Below, piece by piece: positions 15,344 through 24,845 of a stretch of 33,969 nt of DNA. The notes beneath the pieces were generated by a model. The model saw only the letters and a program-made list of their open reading frames with translations. It was not told where the DNA came from and searched no databases. The stretch comes from Arenimonas sp. (GTDB lineage: Bacteria > Pseudomonadota > Gammaproteobacteria > Xanthomonadales > Xanthomonadaceae): contig JAPLSJ010000087.1 of assembly GCA_026398695.1 (NCBI GenBank), positions 1 to 33,969 on the forward strand. Direction: 5' to 3'. Position 1 is the first letter of the stretch, and the number at the start of each line of letters is the position of its first letter. The position numbers and the translations under genes are program-made.

Positions 15344-16689
15344 TATTCGCCGGTGTCGGCTACGGCGGCTATGACTTGGCCCAGTTCCAGGAGGCGCAGG
15401 TCGCTGCCGGGGGCGCCGACCAGCTGCAGGCCGAGGCCGCCCGGAAGCGGCAGGCTCAGCGCGGGGCAGCCGGCCAGCGAGGCCAGCGCGGTGAGGTCGG
15501 CCAGGTTCGCGGGTTCGTCGGCGCCCCAGGCCGGCGGCGGCGAGGCGGTGGTGGGCAGCAGCAGCACGTCGAACTGTTCGAACAGGCGGCGCACCTGGAT
15601 CACGTGCTCGTCCAGGCGACGGTCGGCGCGGGCGAAATCGGCGGCGGTCTTGCGGCTGGCGAAATCGAGCAGCCAGCGCAGGCGCGTGGAGGCGCCGTCG
15701 AGGCGATGCTCGTGCGCGGCCAGGATCTCGGCCTCCATCAGCAGCAGCGCGGCGCGGCGGGTGGCGGCCACGTCCAGCGGCGCCACGTCCAGCGCCACCG
15801 GCAGCGCGCTGCCGAACACCGGCGCCACGCGCGCCATCACGGCGCTGAAGTTCTCCACCACGGCTGCATCCACGCCCAGCGCGGCCAGGTCGGCCACGAC
15901 GCCGGCCTTGAGTTCGCCCGGCACCCAGTCGGGCGGCGACAGCGGCACGCGGCGCTTGCGCGAGCGCGGGTCGCCCGCGTCATAGCCGGCCAGCACGGGC
16001 AGCAGCAGCGCGGCGTCCTGCACCGTGCGCGTGATCAGGCCCGGGCAATCCAGGCGGCGCAGGCCGGCGGCCAGGCCGCGGCAGCTGAGCTCGCCGAAGG
16101 TGGGCTTGTGGGCCACCAGGCCGCAGAACGCCGCGGGAATGCGCGCCGCACCCAGCGTATCGGCGCCCAGCGCGGCCACGGCATGGCCTGCGGCCACGGC
16201 GGCGGCGGCACCGGCGGACGAACCGCCGGCGGCGCGGTCGGGCAGCACCGGGTTGCGCACGTCGCCGTGGTGCGGGTTGCGGCCGACGGTGCCGAACGCG
16301 GCTTCGTCGATGCTGGTCTTGCCCAGGAACACCGCGCCGGCGCCGCGCAGGCGACGCACCACGTGCGCGTCGTGCTCGGCCAGGCCCGGGTGCCCGGGCA
16401 GGCCCAGGCCGGTGGGCATGCCGGCCACGTCGAAGTTGTCGTTCACGGCGATGGGCACGCCGTCCAGGCGGCCCAGCGGCTTGCCCTCGGCGCGGCGGTC
16501 ATCGCTGGCGCGGGCGGCGGCCAGCGCGCCGGCGGCGTCCACCCAGGTCCAGGCATTGAGGTGGCCATCGCGCGCGATCGCGGCCAGGCAGGCGCCGGTC
16601 AGCGCCTCGCTGCTGGTTTCACCTTTGGCCAGCGCGTGAAGAACGCGGTACAGCGGGGCCTGGCGCAGGGCATCGGGGCTGGCAGTCAT
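15343..16689 (-). CDS. Amidase-signature protein lacking catalytic Lys and Ser (probable pseudoenzyme)
   Basis: A 448-residue member of the amidase-signature fold, related to AtzF/GatA-type amidases over its whole length. The Ser-cisSer-Lys triad is broken. The usual AVKDN lysine is N83 (GVPIAVNDNFDVAG). The GTDTGGSIR nucleophile segment reads GADTLGAAR, so the serine is A181. Only the GGSS cis-serine region (155-158) remains. The fold motifs around them (LGKTSIDEAAFG; RIPAAFCGLVAHKPTFG) are well kept and the frame is open, which argues against simple decay. The start at 16689 (MTASPDAL) fits the family. A non-catalytic binding or scaffold role is possible; hydrolysis by the normal mechanism is unlikely. 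It lies upstream of alkB on the same strand. Confidence 0.85.
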   Translation of the reverse strand: MTASPDALRQAPLYRVLHALAKGETSSEALTGACLAAIARDGHLNAWTWVDAAGALAAARASDDRRAEGKPLGRLDGVPIAVNDNFDVAGMPTGLGLPGHPGLAEHDAHVVRRLRGAGAVFLGKTSIDEAAFGTVGRNPHHGDVRNPVLPDRAAGGSSAGAAAAVAAGHAVAALGADTLGAARIPAAFCGLVAHKPTFGELSCRGLAAGLRRLDCPGLITRTVQDAALLLPVLAGYDAGDPRSRKRRVPLSPPDWVPGELKAGVVADLAALGVDAAVVENFSAVMARVAPVFGSALPVALDVAPLDVAATRRAALLLMEAEILAAHEHRLDGASTRLRWLLDFASRKTAADFARADRRLDEHVIQVRRLFEQFDVLLLPTTASPPPAWGADEPANLADLTALASLAGCPALSLPLPGGLGLQLVGAPGSDLRLLELGQVIAAVADTGE

Positions 16690-16734
16690 GCGTGGGGCGT
16701 TCCGGTTCCAAGGGGGCGCCCGGAGTTTCCTTGA

Positions 16735-16763
16735 TTGCCCGCTCGCGGGCAAACCGGGACAAT
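16735..16763 (+). promoter_or_regulatory. Putative promoter of the ETF-quinone oxidoreductase gene
   Basis: TTGCCC (16735-16740) and GACAAT (16758-16763) are 17 bases apart in the 102-base divergent gap. The spacer begins with half of GCCCGCTCGCGGGC, a small dyad that could bind a regulator. The start codon is 28 bases beyond the -10. Confidence 0.55.
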
Positions 16764-16791
16764 CCGGACTTCAGCGTATGGAGTGGCCGTG

Positions 16792-18402
16792 ATGACCGAG
16801 CGTGACGTGATGGAATACGACGTGGTGGCCGTGGGCGCAGGCCCGGCGGGCCTGTCGTTCGCGATCCGGCTCAAGCAGCTGCGGCCCGAGCTGTCGGTCT
16901 GCGTGATCGAGAAGTCGTCCACCATCGGTGCCCACATCCTGTCCGGCGCCGTCATCGAGCCCGGCCCGCTGGATGCCCTGCTGCCGGGCTGGCGCGACAA
17001 CCCGCCGCCGGTGTGCGTGCCCGCCACGGAAGACGAGTTCTGGTTCCTCACCAAGACCGGCGCCACCAAGTCGCCGATCGTGCCGCCGCAGATGGACAAC
17101 CACGGCAACTTCATCGTCTCGCTGGGCGCGATGTGCGCCTGGCTGGCGCCGCAGGCCGAAGCGCTGGGCGTGGAGATCTACCCGGGCTTCGCCGCCGCCG
17201 AAATGCTGTACGACGAGGCCGGCGCCGTGTGCGGCGTGCGCATCGGCGACATGGGCGTGGCCAAGGACGGCACGCACAAGTCCGGCTACACCCAGGGCAT
17301 CGACATCAAGGCCAGGCTCACGGTGCTGGCCGAAGGCGCGCGCGGGCACCTGACCAAGCAGCTGGTGCGCAAGTTCGGCCTGGACGCCGAGTCCGACCCG
17401 CAGAACTATTCCATCGGCATCAAGGAACTCTGGCAGCTGCCCGAAGGCCGGGTGAAGGCCGGCAAGATCATGCACACCCTGGGCTGGCCGGCCGACAGCC
17501 ACACCTACGGCGGCAGCTTCCTGTACCAGCTCGACAACAACCAGGTCGCCCTGGGCTACGTGTCGGGCCTGGATTACCGCGACCCGAACTACCAGCCTTA
17601 CGAAGCCTTCCAGCAGTGGAAGAACCACCCGCTGGTGAAGTCGCTGCTCGAGGGCGGCACGATCCTCAGCGCCGGTGCCCGCGCCATCGTCACCGGCGGC
17701 TGGCAGTCGCTGCCCAAGGTCGAGATGCCGGGCGCGCTGCTGATCGGCGACACCGCCGGCCTGCTCAACGTGCCCAAGATCAAGGGCACCCACCAGGCGT
17801 TCCGCAGCGGCATGCTGGCCGCCGAACACCTGGCCGCGCAGTCCGACGCGCTGGCCAGCGCCGGCTTCGACGCCAAGCTGCGCGCGTCGCCGGCGATGGC
17901 CGAGCTGCACAAGGTGCGCAACATCAAGCCCGGCTTCAAGAAGGGCCTGTGGTTCGGCCTGCTGAACTCGGCGTGGGAAACCGCCACCGCCGGCCTGTCG
18001 CCCTGGACCTGGCGCTGCAAGCCCGACTGGAGTTCGCTGCAGAAGCTCGACGTGGCCGAAAGGCCCAAGCGCGACTACGTCGAGCGCACCCTGGCCCCGC
18101 GCGACCGCCTGGCCGGCGTGTACTTCGCCGCCACCGAGCACGACGAAGACCAGCCGGTGCTCCTGCACGTGTCCAACACCGACGTGTGCATCACCCAGTG
18201 CGCGCAGGAATACGGCAACCCGTGCACGCGCTTCTGCCCGGCAGGCGTGTACGAGATGGTGGACGACGACAAGGGCAAGCGCCTGCAGATCAACGCCGCC
18301 AACTGCGTGCACTGCAAGACCTGCGACATCAAGGACCCGTACCAGATCATCACCTGGGTGACGCCGGAAGGCGGCGCCGGCCCCAACTACCAGAACCTCT
18401 GA
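16792..18402 (+). CDS. Electron transfer flavoprotein-ubiquinone oxidoreductase
   Basis: A 536-residue membrane-associated flavoprotein that passes electrons from ETF (fatty-acid and amino-acid oxidation) to ubiquinone. The FAD-binding GAGPAG lies near the N-terminus, followed by the family stretch GAHILSGAVIEP, the second FAD segment LIGDTAGLLNVPKIKGTHQA and a C-terminal 4Fe-4S site with C482, C505, C508 and C511 (FCPAGVYE; CVHCKTC). The start at 16792 has GGAG about eight bases upstream. It is followed after seven bases by the ATP-grasp gene. The etfAB genes are not in this window. The protein is complete. Confidence 0.95.
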   Translation: MTERDVMEYDVVAVGAGPAGLSFAIRLKQLRPELSVCVIEKSSTIGAHILSGAVIEPGPLDALLPGWRDNPPPVCVPATEDEFWFLTKTGATKSPIVPPQMDNHGNFIVSLGAMCAWLAPQAEALGVEIYPGFAAAEMLYDEAGAVCGVRIGDMGVAKDGTHKSGYTQGIDIKARLTVLAEGARGHLTKQLVRKFGLDAESDPQNYSIGIKELWQLPEGRVKAGKIMHTLGWPADSHTYGGSFLYQLDNNQVALGYVSGLDYRDPNYQPYEAFQQWKNHPLVKSLLEGGTILSAGARAIVTGGWQSLPKVEMPGALLIGDTAGLLNVPKIKGTHQAFRSGMLAAEHLAAQSDALASAGFDAKLRASPAMAELHKVRNIKPGFKKGLWFGLLNSAWETATAGLSPWTWRCKPDWSSLQKLDVAERPKRDYVERTLAPRDRLAGVYFAATEHDEDQPVLLHVSNTDVCITQCAQEYGNPCTRFCPAGVYEMVDDDKGKRLQINAANCVHCKTCDIKDPYQIITWVTPEGGAGPNYQNL

Positions 18403-18409
18403 GCGGCCG

Positions 18410-19270
18410 ATGAAGCTGGCGCTGGTCACCGCGATCGCCGCGTTCGGCCTCGATGAAGACCTCGAGCCGCTGCGCACCGCCTGCGCGCGCGCCGGCATCG
18501 AAGCCTCCATCGTCGCCTGGGACGACATGACGGTGAGCTGGGCGCGCTTCGACGCCGCCCTGCTGCGCTCGCCCTGGGACTACGTCGACCGCCTGCCGGA
18601 ATTCCTGGCCTGGTGCGACCGCACCGCGAAGCACACTGCGCTGTGGAACCCGCCCGAGGTGGTTTGCTGGAACACCGACAAGCGCTACCTGGGCGAACTG
18701 GCCGCGCGCGGCCTGCCGGTGATCGAAAGCCACTTCCTGGCGCCGGGTGACGACCCCGCCGCCCTGCCCGACCTGGCCGAATTCGTGGTCAAGCCCACCG
18801 TCGGCGCCGGCTCGCGCGACGCCCAGCGCTACCTGCGCGCCGACCGCCCCGCCGCCATCGCGCACGCCAGACGCCTGCTCGACCAGGGCCGGCACGTGCT
18901 GGTGCAGCCCTACCTCAACGCCGTGGACGACCAGGGCGAGACCGCGCTGCTGTTCTTCGAAGGGAAGTTCAGCCACGCCATTCGCAAGGCGCCGCTGCTC
19001 AAGCGCGGCGAAGACCCCACCAGTGCGCTGTTCAAGGCCGAAAGCATCAAGCCGCGCCAGCCTTCCGCAGCCGAGCTGGACGTGGCCACGCGCGTGCTGG
19101 CGGCGCTGCCGTTCGAAAGCCTCGCCTACGCGCGCGTGGACTTGCTGCCGTCCGACAGCGGCCCGCAGCTGCTGGAGCTGGAACTCACCGAGCCGTCGGT
19201 GTTCCTGCCCTACGGTGAAGGCGCCGCCGCGCGCTTCGCCGCCGTGCTGTCGGCGCGCCTGACGGGCTGA
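18410..19270 (+). CDS. ATP-grasp domain protein of unknown substrate
   Basis: A 286-residue protein with a pre-ATP-grasp domain (residues 1-90; LLRSPWDYVDRLPEFLAW) and an ATP-grasp fold (NTDKRYLGELAARGLPVIES; FVVKPTVGAGSRDAQRY for the phosphate-contacting lysine and glycines; VQPYLNAVDDQGETALLFFEGKF in two parts; LLELELTEPSVFL for the metal-binding acidic cluster). It resembles RimK-like proteins and the DcsG type that closes the cycloserine ring, but no cycloserine genes are present and many bacteria carry such orphans. It probably ligates a carboxylate to an amine using ATP. It is close enough to the preceding gene (7 bases) to be co-transcribed with it. Confidence 0.8.
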   Translation: MKLALVTAIAAFGLDEDLEPLRTACARAGIEASIVAWDDMTVSWARFDAALLRSPWDYVDRLPEFLAWCDRTAKHTALWNPPEVVCWNTDKRYLGELAARGLPVIESHFLAPGDDPAALPDLAEFVVKPTVGAGSRDAQRYLRADRPAAIAHARRLLDQGRHVLVQPYLNAVDDQGETALLFFEGKFSHAIRKAPLLKRGEDPTSALFKAESIKPRQPSAAELDVATRVLAALPFESLAYARVDLLPSDSGPQLLELELTEPSVFLPYGEGAAARFAAVLSARLTG

Positions 19271-19278
19271 GGCGAAGA

Positions 19279-19340
19279 GCGTCGGGGCTGAAGCCCCTCC
19301 CACATGATTGTCCTTGTGGGTGGGGATTCAGCCCCGACGC
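19279..19340. terminator. Long REP-like hairpin between convergent genes
   Basis: Arms 19279-19304 and 19315-19340 pair at 24 of 26 positions around a 10-base loop, with GCGTCGGGGCTGA at the outer end. It sits between the ATP-grasp gene and the convergent cysNC stop, so it can terminate both. A single arm of the same sequence lies inside valS at 4657-4682, which marks it as a dispersed repeat and not only a terminator. Confidence 0.85.
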
Positions 19341-19356
19341 CTTTAGCCGCGCGGGC

Positions 19357-21225
19357 TCAGTCGGCCAGGATGCTTGCCACCACCTGGTCGGCCAGGGCCT
19401 CGGGCGTTTCATGCAGCGTGTCGAGCACCAGCTCGGCGTGCTCGGGCACTTCGTAGGGCGAATCGATGCCGGTGAAGTTGCGGATCTGCCCGGCGCGCGC
19501 CTTGGCGTAGAGGCCCTTCTGGTCGCGGCGCTCGGCCTCCTGCAGCGACGTGTCCACGTAAACCTCGAGGAATTCGCCCGGCGCGAACAGATCGCGCGCC
19601 ATGCGCCGTTCGGCACGGAAGGGCGAGATGAAGCTCACCAGCACGATCAGCCCGGCGTCGCTCATCAGCTTGGCCACCTCGGCCACGCGGCGGATGTTTT
19701 CCACGCGGTCCTCGTCGGTGAAGCCCAGGTCGCGGTTCAGGCCGTGGCGCACGTTGTCGCCGTCGAGGATGAAGGTGTGGAAGCCCTGCGCATGCAGCCG
19801 CTTGTCCACCAGGTTGGCGATGGTGGACTTGCCCGCGCCCGACAGGCCGGTGAACCACAGCACGCGCGGCTGCTGGCCCTTGATGCGGGCGCGCGCGGCC
19901 TTGTCCACGTCCAGGTGCTGCCAGTGGATGTTGGCGGCGCGGCGCAGCGCGAAGTCGAGCGTGCCGGCGGCCACGGTGGCATTGGTCTGCCGGTCGATCA
20001 GGATGAAGCCGCCCAGCGTGCGGCTGCGCGAGTAGGGCTCGAAGGCGATGGCCTGGTCGAGGCTGAGGTTGCAGTTGCCCACTTCGTTGAGCTCGAGGTG
20101 GCGGGCCGCGAGTTCGGCCTGCGTGTTCACGTCCACCTTGTGCCTGATGTCGGTGATCTGGGCGGTGACGGTGCGCGCGCCGATCTTGAGCCAGTAGGGC
20201 CGGCCCGGCAGCAGCGCCTGTTCGCCCATCCAAAGCAGGTGCGCGGCGAACTGGTCGGCCACCTGCGGCGGATCGCCGGCGGCGGCGATCACGTCGCCGC
20301 GGCTCACGTCCACTTCCTCGGCCAGCGTGAGCGTGATGGCCTGCCCGGCCACGGCGCGCTCCAGGTCGCCGTCGGCGGTGACGATGCGCTGCACGGTGGT
20401 GCGGCGGCCCGAAGGCAGCACCACCACCTCGTCGCCGGGCGCCACGGTGCCGGCGGCCAGGGTGCCGGCGAAGCCGCGGAAATCCTGGTTCGGTCGGTTC
20501 ACCCACTGCACCGGCAGGCGCAGGGGCGAGGTGGCGTCGAGCGTGGCGACGTCGGCGCTTTCCAGCGCCTGCAGCAGCGACGGGCCGGTGTACCAGGGCA
20601 TGGCGGCCGATGCGGCCAGCAGGTTCTCGCCCTTGAGCGCCGACAGGGGGATCGCCTGCACGCTGGCGATGCCAAGGGTGCCGGCCAGCTCGGCATACGC
20701 GGCGGTGATGGCGTCGAACACGGCCGGGTCGTAGCCCACCAGGTCCATCTTGTTCACCGCCAGCACCACGTGGCGGATGCCCAGCAGCGAGACGATGTAG
20801 CTGTGCCGGCGCGTCTGCGTCAGCAGGCCCTTGCGCGCGTCCACCAGCACCACGGCCAGGTCGGCGGTGGACGCGCCCGTGGCCATGTTGCGGGTGTATT
20901 GCTCGTGCCCGGGGCAGTCGGCGACGATGAACTTGCGCTGGTCGGTGCTGAAGAAGCGGTAGGCCACGTCGATGGTGATGCCCTGCTCGCGCTCGGCCGC
21001 AAGGCCGTCCACCAGCAGTGCGAAATCGATCTCGCCGTTCTGGGTGCCGTGGCGCAGGCTGTCCTTCTCCAGCGCGGCCAGCTGGTCGTCCAGCAGCAGC
21101 TGCGTGTCGTGCAGCAGGCGGCCGATCAGCGTGCTCTTGCCGTCGTCCACGCTGCCGCAGGTGATGAAGCGCAGCAGCGGCTTGTCCTCGTGCTGCTTCA
21201 GGTAGGCCGCGATGTCGGTGGCCAT
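19357..21225 (-). CDS. cysNC: Bifunctional sulfate adenylyltransferase large subunit / APS kinase
   Basis: A 622-residue fusion. The N-terminal CysN GTPase carries GSVDDGKST (24-32), [11 protein letters not shown] and NKMDL, and drives APS formation from sulfate and ATP together with CysD. EF-Tu-like barrels follow. From about residue 450 comes CysC, APS kinase, with P-loop GLSGAGKST (460-468), [15 protein letters not shown] and [14 protein letters not shown]; it makes PAPS. The fusion (NodQ-like) replaces separate cysC. The start codon overlaps the cysD stop (ATGA). It is the last gene of the leftward tauE-cysD-cysNC operon and ends at a hairpin. PAPS formed here feeds CysH on the opposite operon. 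Confidence 0.95.
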   Translation of the reverse strand: MATDIAAYLKQHEDKPLLRFITCGSVDDGKSTLIGRLLHDTQLLLDDQLAALEKDSLRHGTQNGEIDFALLVDGLAAEREQGITIDVAYRFFSTDQRKFIVADCPGHEQYTRNMATGASTADLAVVLVDARKGLLTQTRRHSYIVSLLGIRHVVLAVNKMDLVGYDPAVFDAITAAYAELAGTLGIASVQAIPLSALKGENLLAASAAMPWYTGPSLLQALESADVATLDATSPLRLPVQWVNRPNQDFRGFAGTLAAGTVAPGDEVVVLPSGRRTTVQRIVTADGDLERAVAGQAITLTLAEEVDVSRGDVIAAAGDPPQVADQFAAHLLWMGEQALLPGRPYWLKIGARTVTAQITDIRHKVDVNTQAELAARHLELNEVGNCNLSLDQAIAFEPYSRSRTLGGFILIDRQTNATVAAGTLDFALRRAANIHWQHLDVDKAARARIKGQQPRVLWFTGLSGAGKSTIANLVDKRLHAQGFHTFILDGDNVRHGLNRDLGFTDEDRVENIRRVAEVAKLMSDAGLIVLVSFISPFRAERRMARDLFAPGEFLEVYVDTSLQEAERRDQKGLYAKARAGQIRNFTGIDSPYEVPEHAELVLDTLHETPEALADQVVASILAD

Positions 21226-22136
21226 CAGAAGTAGCCCTCCTGCTTCTTCTTTTCCATCGACGCGGTGGGGTCGTGGTCGATCACCCGGCCCTGGCGCTCG
21301 GAGCTGCGCGCGACCAGCATTTCGGCGATCACCTTTTCCAGCGTGTCGGCGTCGGAGTCGATGGCGCCCGTGAGCGGGTAGCAGCCCAGCGTGCGGAAGC
21401 GGACGCGGCGCAGCATCGGTACTTCGCCATCGCGCAGCGTGAGGCGCTCGTCGTCGACCATGATCAGCGCGCCGTCGCGTTCAACCACCGGCCGTTCGCG
21501 CGCCAGGTACAGCGAAGGCACCGGGATGTTCTCGCGGTAGATGTACAGCCACACGTCGAGTTCGGTCCAGTTCGAGATCGGGAACACGCGCACGCTCTCG
21601 CCCTTCTGGATGCGCGTGTTGTACACGTCCCACAATTCGGGCCGCTGGTTCTTCGGGTCCCAGCGGTGCTGGGCGCTGCGGAACGAGAAGATGCGCTCCT
21701 TGGCCCGCGACTTCTCCTCGTCGCGGCGCGCGCCGCCGATGGCGGCATCGAAGCCGTGCAGGTCCAGCGCCTGCTTCAGCGCCTGGGTCTTCATGACGTC
21801 GGTGTGCACCGTGGCCCCGTGGGTGATCGGGTTGACGCCCTGGGCCTGCCCTTCGAGGTTGGTGTAGCGGTGCAGCTGCACGCCGGTGTCGACGGCGCGC
21901 TGGTCGCGGAAGGCGATCATTTCCCGGAATTTCCAGCCGGTGTCCACGTGCAGCAGCGGGATCGGCGGCCTGGCCGGGTAGAAGGCCTTCACCAGCAGAT
22001 GCAGCAGCACCGAGCTGTCCTTGCCGACCGAGTAAAGCATCACCGGATGGCGGAACCCGGCCGCCACCTCGCGCAGGATGTGCAGGCTCTCGGCCTCGAG
22101 GCGGTCGAGGTGGGACAGGGCGCGGGCAGGGATCAT
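21225..22136 (-). CDS. cysD: Sulfate adenylyltransferase small subunit
   Basis: The catalytic ATP-sulfurylase subunit, which adenylates sulfate to APS with CysN. It has 303 residues (E. coli 302). The PP-loop is [13 protein letters not shown] near residues 35-47. [27 protein letters not shown] and [13 protein letters not shown] are all conserved. The start at 22136 overlaps the stop of the preceding transporter gene and the stop overlaps cysNC, so all three are probably translated in a coupled way. Confidence 0.97.
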   Translation of the reverse strand: MIPARALSHLDRLEAESLHILREVAAGFRHPVMLYSVGKDSSVLLHLLVKAFYPARPPIPLLHVDTGWKFREMIAFRDQRAVDTGVQLHRYTNLEGQAQGVNPITHGATVHTDVMKTQALKQALDLHGFDAAIGGARRDEEKSRAKERIFSFRSAQHRWDPKNQRPELWDVYNTRIQKGESVRVFPISNWTELDVWLYIYRENIPVPSLYLARERPVVERDGALIMVDDERLTLRDGEVPMLRRVRFRTLGCYPLTGAIDSDADTLEKVIAEMLVARSSERQGRVIDHDPTASMEKKKQEGYF

Positions 22137-22888
22137 GGCGAGAGGATAATGGGTTTGAGGAGGTTGTAGAGGCTGACCAGCGCCACCAGCGTGCCCACCG
22201 CGGCCATCAGCGGCCTGGCCGGGATGCGCTTGGCGAGCCACGCCGCGAACGGTGCCGCGATCACGCCGCCCACCAGCAGGCCCAGCACCACGTGCGTGTG
22301 GCTGATGCCCAGCGTGGCCAGGAACACCACCGAGATGGCGAGGCTGACGAAGAATTCGGCCGCGTTGGCGGTGCCGATGGCGAAGCGCGGTTCGACGTGG
22401 CGCGCCAGCAGGCTGGTGGTGGTGAGTGCGCCCCAGCCGCCGCCGCCCACGGCGTCGAGGAAGCCGGCGCCCAGGCCCAGCGGCGTATTGCCGCGATTGC
22501 GCACCGGCGCGCGCACGCCGCGCCAGGCGCGCCGCACCAGCAGCACGCCCAGCACCAGCAGGTAGGCGGCCACCAGCGGCCGCAGCCACTGCCAGTCCAC
22601 CCAGCTCAGCAGCAGCGCCCCGGCGATGCCGCCGGCCACGCCGGGCACGGCCAGCTTCCACACCAGGGTCTTGTCGACATTGCCGAAGTGCAGGTGGCTC
22701 AGGCCGGAAACGCCGCTGGTGGCGACCTCGGCGGCGTGCACGCTGGCGCTGGCCAGGGCCGGCGGCAGGCCCAGCGCCAGCAGCAGGCTGGAGCTGGTGA
22801 TGCCGTAGGCCATGCCCAGCGCGCCGTCCACCAGCTGGGCCGCCAGGCCGATGAGCACGAAGTAGAAGAACTCCGGAGGTAGGTCCAT
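22133..22888 (-). CDS. TauE/SafE-family membrane transporter, sulfur-linked
   Basis: A 251-residue inner-membrane protein with about seven to eight hydrophobic helices in two similar halves. Family motifs are [21 protein letters not shown] near the N-terminus (read in two parts) and [21 protein letters not shown] in the second half. The start at 22888 has GGAGGT before it, and the frame upstream is the control region. TauE/SafE proteins move sulfite, sulfoacetate, sulfate or organic anions. Being first in an operon with cysD and cysNC it probably imports sulfate or exports sulfite. No CysPUWA sulfate ABC transporter is seen in this window, so it may be the sulfate uptake route here. Confidence 0.88.
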   Translation of the reverse strand: MDLPPEFFYFVLIGLAAQLVDGALGMAYGITSSSLLLALGLPPALASASVHAAEVATSGVSGLSHLHFGNVDKTLVWKLAVPGVAGGIAGALLLSWVDWQWLRPLVAAYLLVLGVLLVRRAWRGVRAPVRNRGNTPLGLGAGFLDAVGGGGWGALTTTSLLARHVEPRFAIGTANAAEFFVSLAISVVFLATLGISHTHVVLGLLVGGVIAAPFAAWLAKRIPARPLMAAVGTLVALVSLYNLLKPIILSP

Positions 22889-22956
22889 GTCGCCCTGCGG
22901 CGCGGGCCGCTTTCGAAGAAGGCCAGAGTATTCGTATCCGGGCCACGCGACGGGAA

Positions 22957-23021
22957 ATAAGCCCCGGGCATGTGCGTATGCCGGTTCGCCCTTTCCGGCC
23001 CCGGAATCGCGCGCGTAGTTT
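22957..23021 (+). promoter_or_regulatory. Predicted CysB-type operator and cysJ promoter (site A)
   Basis: ATAA (22957-22960), six bases, then GGCATGTGC (22967-22975). The right half also reads as a short dyad, GGCAT-N6-ATGCC. TTTCCGG begins 35 bases after the start of ATAA (22992), and TAGTTT follows after 17 bases (23016-23021). The same spacing recurs before cysG. The site lies 77 bases before cysJ and 69 bases before the divergent transporter gene, for which AATACT (22932-22927, minus) is a possible -10. CysB as the bound protein is inferred from gene context. Confidence 0.65.
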
Positions 23022-23051
23022 CGGCCCATACCGAACCGCGAGCCCCACGCC

Positions 23052-24845
23052 ATGCCTCCCGCCGCCGCTCCCCTGCCCGTGCCGCCCCTGCCCGAGGACA
23101 AGGTGGACCTGCTGGCGCGCCTCACCGACGGGCTGGATGCCCCCGGCCTGTGGTGGCTGTCGGGCTATGCCGCCGGCCTCGCCGCCCGACCAGGCGCGCG
23201 GCCGGCGGTGGCGGTGGACGCCGCCGCGCGGCTCACCGTGGTCTACGGCAGCCAGACCGGCAACGCCAAGCGCCTGGCCGAACAGCTCGCACGGCAGGCC
23301 GAGGGCGCGGGCCTGGGCGTGCGGCTGCTGCGCGCCGACGCCTACCCGCTGCGCGAACTCAAGGCCGAAAAACTGCTCTACGTCGTCATCAGCACCCAGG
23401 GCGACGGCGATCCGCCCGACGACGCACGCGGCCTGGTCGAACACCTGCTGGGCAAGCGCGCACCGGAGCTGCCGGGCCTGAAGTTCGCGGTGCTGGGCCT
23501 GGGTGATTCGAGCTACCCGCAGTTCAACGCCACCGGCCGCCAGATCGACGCGCGGCTGCAGGAACTCGGCGCCCAGCGCCTGTTCGCCCGGGGCGAAGCC
23601 GATCTCGACATCGACACCGTGGCCACGCCCTGGCTGTCGCAGGCGCTCGACGCCGCCAAGGAACAGCTCAAGTCCGCCGCGCCGCTGGCCTCGGTGACGC
23701 CGCTGCGCCCGGGCGCCGCGCCGGCGTCGCCGTGGTCGCGCGAAAAGCCCTTCGCCGCTGAAGTGCTGGCCAGCCAGCGCCTCACTGGCCGCGGCAGCCG
23801 CAAGGACGTGCGCCACGTCGAACTCTCGCTCGAAGGCTCCGGCCTGAGCTACCTGCCCGGCGACGCGCTGGGCGTGTGGCCGCGCAACCCGCCCGCCCTG
23901 GTCGACGCGGTGCTCGCCGAGCTGCGGCTCGACGGCGACACCCGCGTCGGCTCCGGCGGGCAGGACCATTCGCTGCGCGACTGGTTTGGCCAGCACCGCG
24001 AACTCACCCGCCTCTCGCGTCCCTTCCTGCAGGCCCACGCCGCGCGCACCGGCAATGCCGGGCTGCAGCGCCTGCTGCAGCCGGAAAACAGCGCCGCGCT
24101 GACGCAGCTGTTGGCCTCGCACCAGCTGGTGGACCTGCTGCAGGCCTGGCCCGCCGCGTGGTCGCCCGACGAACTGGTGGCCGCGCTGCGGCCGCTGGCG
24201 CCGCGCCTGTATTCCATCGCCTCGGCGCAGTCGGCCGTGGGCCCCGAGGCCCACCTCACCGTCGACCACGTCGACTACGTCGCGCCCGGTGGCCGCCGCT
24301 GGGGCGCCGCGTCGCACTTCATCAGCGAAGCCGCCGAGGGCGCCACGCTGCCGGTGTTCATCGAGGCCAACGACCGCTTCCGCCTGCCGCGCGACGGCGC
24401 CCGCGACGTCATCATGGTCGGCCCCGGCACCGGCGTGGCGCCTTTCCGCGGCTTCGTGCAGGAGCGCGCCGCCACCGGCGCCGGCGGCCGCAACTGGCTG
24501 CTGTTCGGCAACCCGCATGCGCGCCACGACTTCCTCTACCAGCTTGAATGGCAGCAGGCGCTGAAGTCGGGCCAGCTGCAGCGGCTGGACCTGGCGTTCT
24601 CGCGCGACCAGGCCGACAAGGTCTACGTGCAGCACAAGCTGCGCGAACACGGCAGCGACCTGTTCGACTGGCTGGAGGGCGGCGCGCACCTGTACGTGTG
24701 CGGCGACGCCAGCCGCATGGCGCGCGACGTCGAGGCGGCGCTGCTGGACGTGATCGCCACCCACGGCGGCCGCGACGCCGACGGCGCCAAGGACTACCTG
24801 TCGCAGCTGCAGCAGCAGGGCCGCTACGCCCGGGACGTGTACTGA
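23052..24845 (+). CDS. cysJ: Sulfite reductase flavoprotein (alpha) subunit
   Basis: A 597-residue NADPH-dependent flavoprotein (E. coli 599) that feeds electrons to CysI. The FMN domain has the phosphate loop [10 protein letters not shown] (65-74), [12 protein letters not shown] and [12 protein letters not shown] linker leads to the FAD domain ([13 protein letters not shown]), and the NADPH domain has [24 protein letters not shown] and the C-terminal YARDVY tail. A proline-rich N-terminal extension of about 15 residues precedes the conserved part. It heads the cysJ-cysI-cysH operon, with its stop overlapping the cysI start by one base. Confidence 0.97.
   Translation: MPPAAAPLPVPPLPEDKVDLLARLTDGLDAPGLWWLSGYAAGLAARPGARPAVAVDAAARLTVVYGSQTGNAKRLAEQLARQAEGAGLGVRLLRADAYPLRELKAEKLLYVVISTQGDGDPPDDARGLVEHLLGKRAPELPGLKFAVLGLGDSSYPQFNATGRQIDARLQELGAQRLFARGEADLDIDTVATPWLSQALDAAKEQLKSAAPLASVTPLRPGAAPASPWSREKPFAAEVLASQRLTGRGSRKDVRHVELSLEGSGLSYLPGDALGVWPRNPPALVDAVLAELRLDGDTRVGSGGQDHSLRDWFGQHRELTRLSRPFLQAHAARTGNAGLQRLLQPENSAALTQLLASHQLVDLLQAWPAAWSPDELVAALRPLAPRLYSIASAQSAVGPEAHLTVDHVDYVAPGGRRWGAASHFISEAAEGATLPVFIEANDRFRLPRDGARDVIMVGPGTGVAPFRGFVQERAATGAGGRNWLLFGNPHARHDFLYQLEWQQALKSGQLQRLDLAFSRDQADKVYVQHKLREHGSDLFDWLEGGAHLYVCGDASRMARDVEAALLDVIATHGGRDADGAKDYLSQLQQQGRYARDVY

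Noticed and set aside
15313..15345. A small peptide gene starting MKMYLV within the palindrome next to alkB
   Set aside because: The frame arises from the palindrome itself and runs antisense into the amidase-like gene. There is no ribosome-binding site.
16771..18528. A 585-codon frame antisense to the ETF-quinone oxidoreductase gene
   Set aside because: The plus-strand product is a complete, recognisable enzyme; the antisense translation is His/Val/Gly-rich with no known motif.
21225..24764. A 1179-codon open frame on the minus strand that includes cysD at its end
   Set aside because: Only its last quarter is a real gene (cysD). The rest runs antisense to cysJ and in another frame through the transporter gene, with an Ala/Gly/Arg-rich translation typical of shadow frames in GC-rich DNA.
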